64,000 nucleotides of DNA, from positions 1,426,001-1,490,000 of the forward strand of contig NZ_CP083757.1 in NCBI RefSeq assembly GCF_020149935.1. The letters are read 5' to 3'. A program made the translations under genes and the position numbers. The notes under the pieces are model-generated. The model searched no databases. It saw only the letters and a list, made by a program, of their open reading frames with translations, and was not told where the DNA came from. The DNA is from Marinilongibacter aquaticus. GTDB taxonomy: Bacteria > Bacteroidota > Bacteroidia > Cytophagales > Spirosomataceae. This document shows positions 1 through 7,818 of this stretch, one piece after another (the first letter of the stretch is position 1; each line of letters opens with the position of its first letter).

Positions 1-729
1 GTCGATGTGCAAATCGCCCTTCACCTTAATCGTGATATCCGCACCCGAATGCTTGGCAAGTTGGTCGAGCATATGATCAAAGAAACCAATACCGGTATCC
101 ATTTGAGCGGCTCCTTTCCCATCCAAATTCACTTTAACATAAATCTCGGTTTCTTTGGTATCGCGTTGCACTTCAGCAATTCGCTCGGGAAGTTTCAGAA
201 AGGCATAAATTTCGTCCCAATCGGCGGTAGTCAAAGCACACGCGGCTTGCTGCTCTTTACTGGCTTCTGGAGAAACCTCAGCAGCTATATGAATGCCCTT
301 GGCACCCAAATTCACGGCCAATTGTATATCGCTGAGACGATCGCCAATGACAAAGCTATTGGTCAAATCATAATCGGGATTATCCAAATAGGCCGTCAAC
401 ATACCCGTACGCGGTTTGCGGGTTTCGGCATTTTCGTGCTCAAAAGTACGGTCGATAAACACTTGGTCAAAATGAATTTGTTCGCCTTCTAAAGTAGTCA
501 TCATTTTCTGATGTGCAGGCCAGAAGGTTTCCTCCGGGAATGAATCGGTACCCAAACCGTCTTGATTGGTCACCATCACCAATTCGTAATCGGTTTCCTC
601 TGCAATTTTTCTTAAAACCGACAAGACCTTGGGGTAGAACTCGAGTTTTTCAAGGGAATCTACTTGAAAGTCAATGGGTGGTTCGACAATAATGGTGCCG
701 TCGCGATCGATAAACAGTACTTTTTTCAT
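1..729 (-). CDS. hisB: Bifunctional histidinol-phosphatase / imidazoleglycerol-phosphate dehydratase, N-terminal 243 codons (3' end cut by window edge)
   Basis: The frame runs from ATG at 729 without a stop to base 1. It encodes two steps of histidine synthesis. Residues 1 to about 175 form a HAD phosphatase domain opening with [14 protein letters not shown], where the two Asp of D-x-D-G-T are catalytic, followed later by [12 protein letters not shown], the acidic metal motif. From about residue 180 the imidazoleglycerol-phosphate dehydratase domain begins, with the typical [20 protein letters not shown] stretch. The fused form is known from enterobacteria and Bacteroidota. The rest of the dehydratase lies outside the window. 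The gene is divergent from the DEAD-box helicase, so hisB is the first gene of its transcript and any hisGDC genes must be elsewhere. Identification is firm. Confidence 0.95.
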   Translation of the reverse strand, partial: MKKVLFIDRDGTIIVEPPIDFQVDSLEKLEFYPKVLSVLRKIAEETDYELVMVTNQDGLGTDSFPEETFWPAHQKMMTTLEGEQIHFDQVFIDRTFEHENAETRKPRTGMLTAYLDNPDYDLTNSFVIGDRLSDIQLAVNLGAKGIHIAAEVSPEASKEQQAACALTTADWDEIYAFLKLPERIAEVQRDTKETEIYVKVNLDGKGAAQMDTGIGFFDHMLDQLAKHSGADITIKVKGDLHID

Positions 730-756
730 GCAATATTTAAATTCATTCCTTTGCGG

Positions 757-764
757 CAAAAGTA
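757..764 (-). promoter_or_regulatory. Putative -7 promoter element of hisB
   Basis: Read on the minus strand this is TACTTTTG, a match to the Bacteroidota -7 consensus TAnnTTTG, 27 bases upstream of the hisB ATG. I do not see a matching TTG -33 element at the usual spacing. Confidence 0.4.
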
Positions 765-932
765 CTGATCTTCACCTTAAATACGCCAGTATGGCCAGCG
801 AATTCGCTGAAAACTTTCTAATAATCAGTGCAAAAATGGAATTGCACACCAGCGATTTGCATTTAAAAGCGAATTTAGCATGAATTAATACGCTTATTCC
901 AAGAAATAGAACACAATCCAAGACACACCTAA

Positions 933-960
933 TTGCTTTAAAATAAATTCATTACCTTTG
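933..960 (+). promoter_or_regulatory. Bacteroidota-type promoter of the DEAD-box helicase
   Basis: TTG at 933-935 and TACCTTTG at 953-960 are separated by 17 bases, matching both elements of the Bacteroidota housekeeping promoter (TTG / TAnnTTTG). Transcription would start near 965-968, leaving a leader of about 185 bases before the helicase ATG at 1151. Between the hisB -7 element and this promoter (765-932) I see no gene. Confidence 0.7.
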
Positions 961-964
961 CAGC

Positions 965-1150
965 GATTTTGAAAAACTCGTTCAATATCTCTGACGCGAC
1001 ATTGGCATTCAAGGGGACCGCAATCTAGGGTCCGATTCCATTTCAGAGCAGCAACGGGTTTCCGTGATGTTCACGACAGGGCGTGTCGCAATCGCCTCCA
1101 AATATTTAAAACAATCTGGGCTGAAAGCAGAGCAGCCTAAAGCAATTTTT
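965..1150 (+). other. Long structured 5' leader of the DEAD-box helicase mRNA
   Basis: This stretch lies between the predicted transcription start and the chosen start codon. It contains a hairpin GGACC/GGTCC (1015-1019 with 1029-1033). It also contains two overlapping hairpins that cannot form together: CGTGA/TCACG (1063-1067 with 1071-1075) and CGACA/TGTCG (1074-1078 with 1084-1088). An in-frame ATG at 1064 would extend the protein, but that extension has no helicase homology and sits inside the first hairpin. Long leaders are known for cold-shock RNA helicase genes; a regulatory role here is inferred. Confidence 0.45.
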
Positions 1151-2827
1151 ATGCAAACAGTTAAGTTCAATGAACTTCCTGTGTCTGACTATATCCTTCA
1201 GGCAGTGGAAGAAATGGGTTGGGAAAACGCTTCACCGATCCAAAGTCAGGCAATTCCAGCGGTGCTCAATGGACGCGATGTCATCGGTCAGGCCCAAACT
1301 GGAACAGGGAAAACAGCCGCCTTCGGCATTCCGGCAATTGAATCGGTAGATGTGGATCACAAAGCCACCCAAGTATTGATCCTTTGCCCTACTCGCGAGT
1401 TGGCTCTTCAAGTGAAAGAGCAGATGTACTTGCTTTCGAAATACAAAAAGGGTCTTTTGGTAACCTGTATATATGGTGGTGAGTCGTATGAACGACAATT
1501 CCGCGATTTGAAACGCGGAGCACATATCGTGGTGGGTACGCCTGGGCGTATCATGGACCACTTGGACCGCAAAACCTTGCAATTGAGCGACCTAAAAATG
1601 ATGGTGCTCGATGAAGCCGACGAAATGTTGAATATGGGTTTCCGCGAAGACATCGAAACCATTTTGAGCCAAGCTCCCGAAGAAAGACAAACTGTGCTCT
1701 TTTCGGCCACAATGTCCAAAGAGATTTTGAGCATCACCAAGCGTTTCCAAAATGATCCGCATATCATTAAAGTGACACGTGAAGAAGTGACCAACGACAA
1801 CATCGAGCAGCTTGTGTTCAATGTGCGTCGCGATGCCAAAACCGAAGCCATGTGCCGTCTTATCGATGTGCACAATTTGAAATTGATCCTTGTATTCTGT
1901 AATACCAAATCGAAGGTAGACGAGGTGGCCATGGAATTGCAAGCCCGCGGACATGCCGCCGAAGGACTTCACGGCGACCTTCGCCAAGGAGCTCGTACAC
2001 AGGTGATGAACAAATTCAGAAACGGAAACTGCAATATCCTTGTCGCCACCGACGTGGCCGCTCGCGGTATCGATGTGAATGATGTGGATGCAGTGTTCAA
2101 CTACGACGTACCCATGGATTTGGAAAACTATGTACACCGTATCGGACGTACAGGACGGGCCGGCAAGAAAGGAATGGCTTTCACATTGGCACCAAACCGC
2201 GACAACGGTAAGCTTCGCGACTTGGAACGCTACACGAAAGTAAAAATCGAGCAAGGTAAAATCCCTACACTCGACGATTTGAAAGAGGTAAAAAGAAAGC
2301 AATTCAAAGAGAAAGTGATTTCACATATCTCTGATCAAAATATCGATGAATTTGCAGACATCATCAATGAAATGATCGATGAAGGGCACGATCCGGATCA
2401 TATCCTTACGGCTTTGGTCAAAATGCAAATCGGCTCTTTGGAGATTGGCTCAAACTTCGAAGATGATCTTTCCGACAAAAGAAAAGCCCGTGGCGAGCGT
2501 CGTTCTGAAGGACGAAGAGGCTCGCGTAACGAGCAAGGCGACGACCGTCGCGGTGGACGTAGAAACAATAAGGGCCAAGGCAGCGGTGAAGCTGGAATGG
2601 TGCGTTTGTTCATCAATCTTGGAAAGAAAGACCATGTATCGCCCAACCACATTGTGGGTGCCATTGCAGCCGAGTCGAAAATCCCCGGTCGCGTGATTGG
2701 CCAAATCGACATGTACGACAAATTCAGCTTTGTAGAAGTGCCCGAACGTGATGTAAATCGCGTACTTTCAGGCATGAAAGGCAAGACCATCAATGCTCGT
2801 GAAGCCGCGATAGAGGTAGCCAAATAA
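1151..2827 (+). CDS. DEAD-box ATP-dependent RNA helicase with DbpA-type RNA-binding domain
   Basis: This protein of about 558 residues unwinds RNA using ATP, probably in ribosome assembly or cold adaptation (DeaD/CsdA type). From the N-terminus it shows the Q motif (SPIQSQAIP), Walker A (AQTGTGKT), PTREL, DEAD (VLDEADEMLNMGF), SAT, and HRIGRTGR in the second RecA domain. A linker rich in Arg, Gly and Glu follows (about 455-500). The last 75 residues match the DbpA RNA-binding fold. The start at 1151 is chosen because MQTVKFNELPVSDYIL leads straight into the Q-motif region; the open frame extends up to 1064. It shares a terminator with pyrE, which converges on it. Confidence 0.93.
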   Translation: MQTVKFNELPVSDYILQAVEEMGWENASPIQSQAIPAVLNGRDVIGQAQTGTGKTAAFGIPAIESVDVDHKATQVLILCPTRELALQVKEQMYLLSKYKKGLLVTCIYGGESYERQFRDLKRGAHIVVGTPGRIMDHLDRKTLQLSDLKMMVLDEADEMLNMGFREDIETILSQAPEERQTVLFSATMSKEILSITKRFQNDPHIIKVTREEVTNDNIEQLVFNVRRDAKTEAMCRLIDVHNLKLILVFCNTKSKVDEVAMELQARGHAAEGLHGDLRQGARTQVMNKFRNGNCNILVATDVAARGIDVNDVDAVFNYDVPMDLENYVHRIGRTGRAGKKGMAFTLAPNRDNGKLRDLERYTKVKIEQGKIPTLDDLKEVKRKQFKEKVISHISDQNIDEFADIINEMIDEGHDPDHILTALVKMQIGSLEIGSNFEDDLSDKRKARGERRSEGRRGSRNEQGDDRRGGRRNNKGQGSGEAGMVRLFINLGKKDHVSPNHIVGAIAAESKIPGRVIGQIDMYDKFSFVEVPERDVNRVLSGMKGKTINAREAAIEVAK

Positions 2828-2851
2828 TTCAAGAAACATACTTGATCACAA

Positions 2852-2883
2852 AAAAGGGGCAGATTTTTCAATCTGCCCCTTTT
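2852..2883. terminator. Bidirectional intrinsic terminator between the DEAD-box helicase and pyrE
   Basis: A 14-base-pair perfect stem (AAAAGGGGCAGATT with AATCTGCCCCTTTT) has a four-base loop and T-rich flanks in both directions. It serves the two convergent genes. Confidence 0.9.
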
Positions 2884-2901
2884 CTATTTACATTCAATTT
2901 C

Positions 2902-3531
2902 TCATTTGCCCCATTTCGCAGGACTTCTTCTCCATTTCTTCAAAGATTCGATATCCGCTTCCTGCACATAATTTTGTTTTTGGGCCTCGTCAATCAAAAA
3001 GTTGTAATTGCTCAAGGTGATCAAGGGCAATTCAGCCTCCCTGAAATTTTCGCCCGCAATCCGCAAACCGTATGTAAAAACGGCAATCATACCGATTACT
3101 TCCACTCCAGCGGCCCGAAGAGCCTCCACCGCTTTCAGCGAGCTGCCACCTGTTGAAACCAAATCTTCAAGCACAACTACCTTCTGGCCTGGCAAAATCT
3201 TTCCTTCGATCTGATTCCCCATGCCATGCTCCTTCGGTTTCGGACGTACATAGGCCGAAGGCAATTTCAAGTAATCGGCCACCAGTACACCTTGAGCAAT
3301 GCCCGCGGTAGCTACGCCTGCGATCAATTCGACTTCAGGAAAATGCTTGCGAATGGCCTTCGCCAGAGCCTTTTTGATGAATGTTCGGCCTTCCACATCC
3401 GAAAGCGTAATTCGGTTGTCGCAATAGATTGGCGATTTCCATCCCGAACTCCAAGTGAAAGGAGCATTGGGGCTCAATTTCACGGCTTCTGTTTCCAATA
3501 AAATATTCGCAATTTTTCTGGCTGTCGTCAT
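2902..3531 (-). CDS. pyrE: Orotate phosphoribosyltransferase
   Basis: This cytosolic enzyme of 209 residues joins orotate to PRPP, giving OMP in pyrimidine synthesis. Type I phosphoribosyltransferase features are clear: a KSPIYCDNR entry segment, the AGVATAGI and YVRPKPKEHGMGNQIEG regions around the flexible loop, and the PRPP-binding VVVLEDLVSTGGSS. Length is normal for the family. It starts two bases after the stop of the upstream CNNM/CBS protein, so the two are probably co-transcribed. The next pyrimidine enzyme, pyrF, is also in this window (58.2-59.1 kb) but in a separate unit. Confidence 0.95.
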   Translation of the reverse strand: MTTARKIANILLETEAVKLSPNAPFTWSSGWKSPIYCDNRITLSDVEGRTFIKKALAKAIRKHFPEVELIAGVATAGIAQGVLVADYLKLPSAYVRPKPKEHGMGNQIEGKILPGQKVVVLEDLVSTGGSSLKAVEALRAAGVEVIGMIAVFTYGLRIAGENFREAELPLITLSNYNFLIDEAQKQNYVQEADIESLKKWRRSPAKWGK

Positions 3532-3533
3532 GC

Positions 3534-4847
3534 TTATCTTTCTGTTTCTTCTTTTTCTCCTGTATCTGTTTTCATTCGGCGTTCCACCAAAATTTTATCG
3601 ATTCGGTTTTTATCCATATCTACAATCTCGAAATGGAATTCTTCCCAATCGAAGGTATCGCCCGTATCTGGAATTTCCTGGAGGATTTCCAGAGCAAAAC
3701 CACCCATTGTATCGAAACCGTTGTAGTCTTTTCGATTCGAAATCTCGATCTCGAACTCTTGCAAAAACTCATCGAAAGGCAGAGACGCATCGATCAAATA
3801 ACTTCCGTCTTCCCTTTCAATAATCTCAAACTCAAACTCATTGGTTTCAGAGATATCGCCGACCAGAGCATCCAAAATATCGTTCATCGTAACCACACCC
3901 TGTACATTCCCGTATTCATCGACAATCACTCCAAAGTGCTTTCGCTCTTCTTGAAACTTTTCCAAAACCTGATAACCCAAATTGTTTTCCGGAATGTACA
4001 GACATTCCCTCAACTTAGGCTCTATGTTCTTCAACTCGGTTGTCAATGCCTTGCCCAACATATCCTTGGTGTACAGCAAGCCCAGCATATTGTTGATTCC
4101 ATCGCGGCACACAGGATACACCGAATGCCTCGATTCCATTATTTTCTTACGGTTCTCAATAAGATCGTCGTCAAGATCGAGATAAGTAACCTCGTTGATG
4201 TTGGTCATCAAGGAAGTGATTTTCCTGTCGCCCAAATGAAACACATTCTGCACAATCTCGTGTTCGATTTCTTCAATCGCACCTCCAGTAGCCCCTTCAC
4301 GCGTCATCGATTTAATCTCTTCTTCAGTAATTCCCGTATCCGATTCTTTGATGCCCGTCAACTTGAACAGCAACATACTCGTGTGGGTCAACAACCAAAT
4401 GAAAGGTGAGGTCAGAATAGAAAGCCAGTTCATGGGCTTGGCCACCACTTTAGATATCACCTCGGGCATAGCCATACCTATACGTTTGGGCAGGAGTTCG
4501 CCGAAAATCAAAGAGAGGAAAGTGACCATAACCGTAATCACGATCACAGACACATGCCCGGCCATGTTGGCATCCAAGCCCAAATTCAAAAGCAGGGGCT
4601 CCACATATACTCCCAGCCTATCGCCGGAGTAAATACCCGTGAATATACTGATCAGCGTAATGCCAATCTGCACGGTACTCAGAAACTTATTGGGTGAGCT
4701 GGCTAGGTCTAAAGCGGTCTGGGCCTTTTTGTCACCATTTTTCGCGGCTATTTCAAGCTTCGTCTTTCGCGACGATATCAAGGCCATTTCTGACATCGAA
4801 AATAGGCCGTTAAGCAATATCAGAAAGAATAATATAAATATTTCCAT
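3534..4847 (-). CDS. CNNM/CBS/CorC_HlyC-domain membrane protein (hemolysin-family transporter)
   Basis: This inner-membrane protein of 437 residues has the HlyC/CorC layout: an N-terminal CNNM transmembrane domain (about 1-190, four hydrophobic segments), a CBS pair (about 205-330, with YPVCRDGINNMLGLLYTKDM and VVDEYGNVQGVVTMNDILDA), and a C-terminal CorC_HlyC domain (about 345-425, ending in a FHFEIVDMDKNRIDKI stretch). The family is linked to magnesium/cobalt homeostasis; the hemolysin name is historical. The substrate is not shown by sequence. It lies just upstream of pyrE in one likely operon. Confidence 0.88.
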   Translation of the reverse strand: MEIFILFFLILLNGLFSMSEMALISSRKTKLEIAAKNGDKKAQTALDLASSPNKFLSTVQIGITLISIFTGIYSGDRLGVYVEPLLLNLGLDANMAGHVSVIVITVMVTFLSLIFGELLPKRIGMAMPEVISKVVAKPMNWLSILTSPFIWLLTHTSMLLFKLTGIKESDTGITEEEIKSMTREGATGGAIEEIEHEIVQNVFHLGDRKITSLMTNINEVTYLDLDDDLIENRKKIMESRHSVYPVCRDGINNMLGLLYTKDMLGKALTTELKNIEPKLRECLYIPENNLGYQVLEKFQEERKHFGVIVDEYGNVQGVVTMNDILDALVGDISETNEFEFEIIEREDGSYLIDASLPFDEFLQEFEIEISNRKDYNGFDTMGGFALEILQEIPDTGDTFDWEEFHFEIVDMDKNRIDKILVERRMKTDTGEKEETER

Positions 4848-4973
4848 TTATCAGACTCTAATCGCGAGTCAAACTGCAAATTTTAGGATTGCAAAATAAT
4901 ACAAATCGAAGAGGCTTTACTACTGAAATTTATTTTTTTTGAAAATATACGTTTCCCCTTGAACCGCAAAACC

Positions 4974-4981
4974 TATTTTTG
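4974..4981 (+). promoter_or_regulatory. Putative -7 promoter element of the NUDIX gene
   Basis: TATTTTTG matches TAnnTTTG and ends 21 bases before the start codon at 5003. A TTG at 4959-4961 is closer than usual, so the upstream element is uncertain. Confidence 0.4.
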
Positions 4982-5002
4982 TGACCAAACAAAGCAAAAA
5001 GC

Positions 5003-5698
5003 ATGGTTCTTTTCATCAATGATAGGCCCGTTAAGTTTACTACTGATCATCAGGTTTCAAGAAAGAATCGAAAAAAGGCCGAAGTCATTCTTCCCAGCAG
5101 CAGAAAATTCAGAGCGATTGAAGAGTGGGAAAAGCATGTGGTAATTCCAGATGCCGGTAAGGAAACACTGGTGAAGTTTTTTCAGCAGATCAAAGAACTG
5201 AAGAAATTCAATTTCAAATCGGCCACCTTTTTGGTCAACGATTTCAATGTGGTTAAAAACGTCCTCGAAAAAGAATACAAACTTTTGGATGCCGCCGGCG
5301 GCGTGATATTGAACCAATTGGGCGAAGTGCTCATGATCTACCGCTTGGGCAAATGGGATCTTCCGAAAGGCAAAGCCGAAAAAGGTGAAACCATTAGGCA
5401 AACCGCCCAACGCGAGGTCGAAGAAGAATGCAGCATATCGGTATCGTTACGCGAAAAAGTATTTGTGTCTTACCACACCTATTTGCACAAAAACCAAAGG
5501 GTTCTTAAGCGTACATTTTGGTACGAGATGGATCTTGTTTCCGACGAATTGATGAAACCCCAAAAAGAGGAAGACATTGAGGAAATCCGTTGGATGAACC
5601 GCAGCGAAATGCACAAAGCTTTGAAAAAAAGCTACCGATCAATTGCTCATGTGCTCGACAACATGTTGGCTCAAGACCTCAGCTTCTCTAAAGGATAA
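5003..5698 (+). CDS. NUDIX hydrolase
   Basis: This 231-residue protein has an unassigned N-terminal region of about 95 residues. The NUDIX fold follows, with the box GKAEKGETIRQTAQREVEEE (about residues 124-143): G-x5-E-x7-R-E-V-x-E-E. The usual Gly near the end of the box is replaced by Cys. NUDIX enzymes cleave nucleoside diphosphates linked to another group; the substrate cannot be read from the sequence. The start at 5003 is favoured over an upstream ATG in another frame. Its 3' end overlaps the 3' end of coaD by 28 bases in convergent orientation. Confidence 0.88.
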   Translation: MVLFINDRPVKFTTDHQVSRKNRKKAEVILPSSRKFRAIEEWEKHVVIPDAGKETLVKFFQQIKELKKFNFKSATFLVNDFNVVKNVLEKEYKLLDAAGGVILNQLGEVLMIYRLGKWDLPKGKAEKGETIRQTAQREVEEECSISVSLREKVFVSYHTYLHKNQRVLKRTFWYEMDLVSDELMKPQKEEDIEEIRWMNRSEMHKALKKSYRSIAHVLDNMLAQDLSFSKG

Positions 5699-6138
5699 GG
5701 CAGATAATCGCTGATATCTACACCGTAGGCGTGCAGTTCACGCACAATCGTCGAACTGATGGGGGCCAATTCGGGCGAGGTGATCAAAAAGACGGTTTCC
5801 AAACCTTCCACAATCTGCCGGTTCACTTGAGCGATTGTGTTTTCGTACTCAAAATCGGTGGTGTTGCGTAAACCACGAAGTAAAAAGCGGGCTCCTTCGT
5901 CTTTGGCCACTTTGGCGGTCAGGTCGTGGTAATGCACCACTCGCACGCGGGGATCGCTGTTGAAAGCCCCACGAATCACACCTTCCATTATCTCAAGGGA
6001 AAAATGCCTTTTCTTCGCTTGGTTGGTCCCAATACCAATCACCACCTCATCAAAAAGCTTCAGTCCACGTTCTACAATATCGGCATGTCCTTTCGTAAAG
6101 GGGTCGAAAGAACCTGGAAAAAAAGCCGTCCGTTTCAT
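5671..6138 (-). CDS. coaD: Phosphopantetheine adenylyltransferase
   Basis: This 155-residue enzyme transfers AMP from ATP to 4'-phosphopantetheine, the fourth step of coenzyme A synthesis. It opens with FFPGSFDPFTKGHADIVERG, holding the T-x-G-H nucleotidyltransferase motif, and has the conserved RGLRNTTDFEYE segment for substrate binding and SSTIVREL near the end. Length is standard. It converges on the NUDIX gene and is transcribed away from the ROK gene. Confidence 0.95.
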   Translation of the reverse strand: MKRTAFFPGSFDPFTKGHADIVERGLKLFDEVVIGIGTNQAKKRHFSLEIMEGVIRGAFNSDPRVRVVHYHDLTAKVAKDEGARFLLRGLRNTTDFEYENTIAQVNRQIVEGLETVFLITSPELAPISSTIVRELHAYGVDISDYLPYPLEKLRS

Positions 6139-6298
6139 ATTTGATCGTTTAGAAAAGTAAAGATGGACACAATTGCCGTAAAAGAAAAATACTTTTATCC
6201 CGCCCCTTTAATTCTGCATTGGCCCGAATGAAGTATTGCAATTCTTGATCAAAAACCACAAGTTTGTAGACTGACAAAACCTTAACGCATTAAAGGCA

Positions 6299-7210
6299 AT
6301 GAAAAAACATCTTTGGGGAGTTGATCTAGGCGGCACAAAAATCGAAGGCATTATTCTGGTACGCGATTCTGGCGAAACACTCATCAGAAAGCGTATACCC
6401 ACAGAAGCCGATCAAGGCTACCGGCACATTTTGTCGCAAATTAATAAACTGATCGACCTCCTCATCGAAGAAACAGGCATTCATCCCGAAGCAATAGGAT
6501 TCAGTACGCCCGGTACGCTTGATCCCGGTTCGCAGACCATGAAAAATTGCAATACAACTTGCATGAATGGACAAACGATGAAAAAGGATTTGGAAGAACT
6601 GCTAAACGTACGCGTAGAACTTGCCAATGACGCCAATTGCTTCGCCCTTGCAGAAGCCACCATGGGAATTGTTCCCGAAAAATACCCGGATGCAAAAGTG
6701 GTTTTCGGCGTGATTATGGGCACGGGTGTAGGCGGCGGCGTGGTGGTCAATGGCAAACTGATTACAGGCAAACACGGCATTGCCGGAGAATGGGGACACA
6801 ATATCTTGGAAGACGATGGCGTGGATTGCTATTGCGGAAAACAAGGCTGCAACGAAAACATTTTTTCGGGCAAAGCCCTTGAAAAATATTACACCAAAAT
6901 ATCTGGAGAAAAAAGAAGCCTAAAAGAGGTGGTGCAAAGGTACAGAGAAGGAACCGACCCTCACGCCACGGCCACAATGAAAAGACTTTTCCACTCTTTC
7001 GGAAGAGCCATTCACTACATTATCAATGTGCTCGATCCCGATGTGGTGGTGCTCGGCGGCGGTGTGAGCAACATCGACGAAGTGTACGACGAAGGGGTAA
7101 AAGAAATCGAAAACTACATCTTCAACAACCGCAAGGTAGAAACGGTGTTTTTGAAACCAAAATTGGGCGACAGTGCAGGCGTTTTCGGAGCTGTGGAATT
7201 GGTACGATGA
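6299..7210 (+). CDS. ROK-family protein, probable sugar kinase
   Basis: This 303-residue protein has the ROK layout: an ATP-binding start (GVDLGGTKIEG), a middle GTGVGGGVVVNGKLITGKHG stretch, the sugar-contacting AGEWGHN, and the ROK zinc motif CYCGKQGCNE around residues 179-188. There is no N-terminal helix-turn-helix, so it is a kinase and not a NagC/Mlc-type repressor. Likely substrates are glucose, fructose or an amino sugar, which the sequence does not decide. The stop overlaps the start of the next gene by four bases (ATGA), which implies translational coupling. Confidence 0.88.
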   Translation: MKKHLWGVDLGGTKIEGIILVRDSGETLIRKRIPTEADQGYRHILSQINKLIDLLIEETGIHPEAIGFSTPGTLDPGSQTMKNCNTTCMNGQTMKKDLEELLNVRVELANDANCFALAEATMGIVPEKYPDAKVVFGVIMGTGVGGGVVVNGKLITGKHGIAGEWGHNILEDDGVDCYCGKQGCNENIFSGKALEKYYTKISGEKRSLKEVVQRYREGTDPHATATMKRLFHSFGRAIHYIINVLDPDVVVLGGGVSNIDEVYDEGVKEIENYIFNNRKVETVFLKPKLGDSAGVFGAVELVR

Positions 7211-7818
7211 GCCTCAGCTTCCATTTTTATCCCACACTGCTCAACGAATACCAACGCTACACTCTTTCCGAAAGTCAAGAGGCTTTCGATCGCCTGTTCA
7301 AAAGGATAAACCGCATTCCTGAAAAAGACCCGGAAGTGTTGAAACGTTTTGCTTCAGGCATTTCATTTGAAGAGGCTGTTTTGAAAGGAAGTGCTTCGTC
7401 TTTTCCCGAAAAGCTCATCGCCGAAGCTCAAATGCTTTTGCCAAAAAAAAGAAAAACACAGCAACTGGTACGGTTTACCGAGAGTCCAATCTCCTTTTAT
7501 GGCTATGCCGATGTGGTGGGTGGTGCTCAGGTAATCGACCTGAAATGGACACGCAAATATGAGGAAGGGCGATTCAAAGACAGTTTCCAAAACCTCTACT
7601 TGTACGCTCTAAAAGATTTCGGTTTCGAAACCATGAAATACATTGTATGCGACGGAAACCGCATTCACCAAGAAGAATACAGGCTTGGAGAGTACGACTT
7701 CGCCCCCCTTTTAATAAAAATGAAATCATTTGCCGACTTCCTATTGGCACATCGACAAATGATTCGCGATAAAAAGATAATTCAAGAAAGAGATTGGGGA
7801 CTATTTGAAAATTTCTGA
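7207..7818 (+). CDS. Possible PD-(D/E)XK-fold protein of unknown function
   Basis: I do not recognise a named family. The 203-residue product has a helical N-terminal half with many Lys and Glu. A segment FYGYADVVGGAQVIDLKWT (about residues 98-116) follows, resembling the D...(D/E)-x-K core of PD-(D/E)XK nucleases such as the RecB family. A helix with regularly placed aromatic residues (SFQNLYLYALKDFG) then follows, like the conserved Gln/Tyr motif of that fold. No signal peptide or membrane segment is seen. It is translationally coupled to the ROK gene, and its last 18 bases overlap the convergent pafA. The nuclease reading is inferred from motif shape only. Confidence 0.6.
   Translation: MSLSFHFYPTLLNEYQRYTLSESQEAFDRLFKRINRIPEKDPEVLKRFASGISFEEAVLKGSASSFPEKLIAEAQMLLPKKRKTQQLVRFTESPISFYGYADVVGGAQVIDLKWTRKYEEGRFKDSFQNLYLYALKDFGFETMKYIVCDGNRIHQEEYRLGEYDFAPLLIKMKSFADFLLAHRQMIRDKKIIQERDWGLFENF

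Noticed and set aside
674-883. Short frame covering the hisB start and its promoter
   Set aside because: It overlaps a better-supported gene and has no recognisable content.
1408-2302. Two long minus-strand frames inside the DEAD-box helicase
   Set aside because: They are shadows of a gene with all helicase motifs intact.
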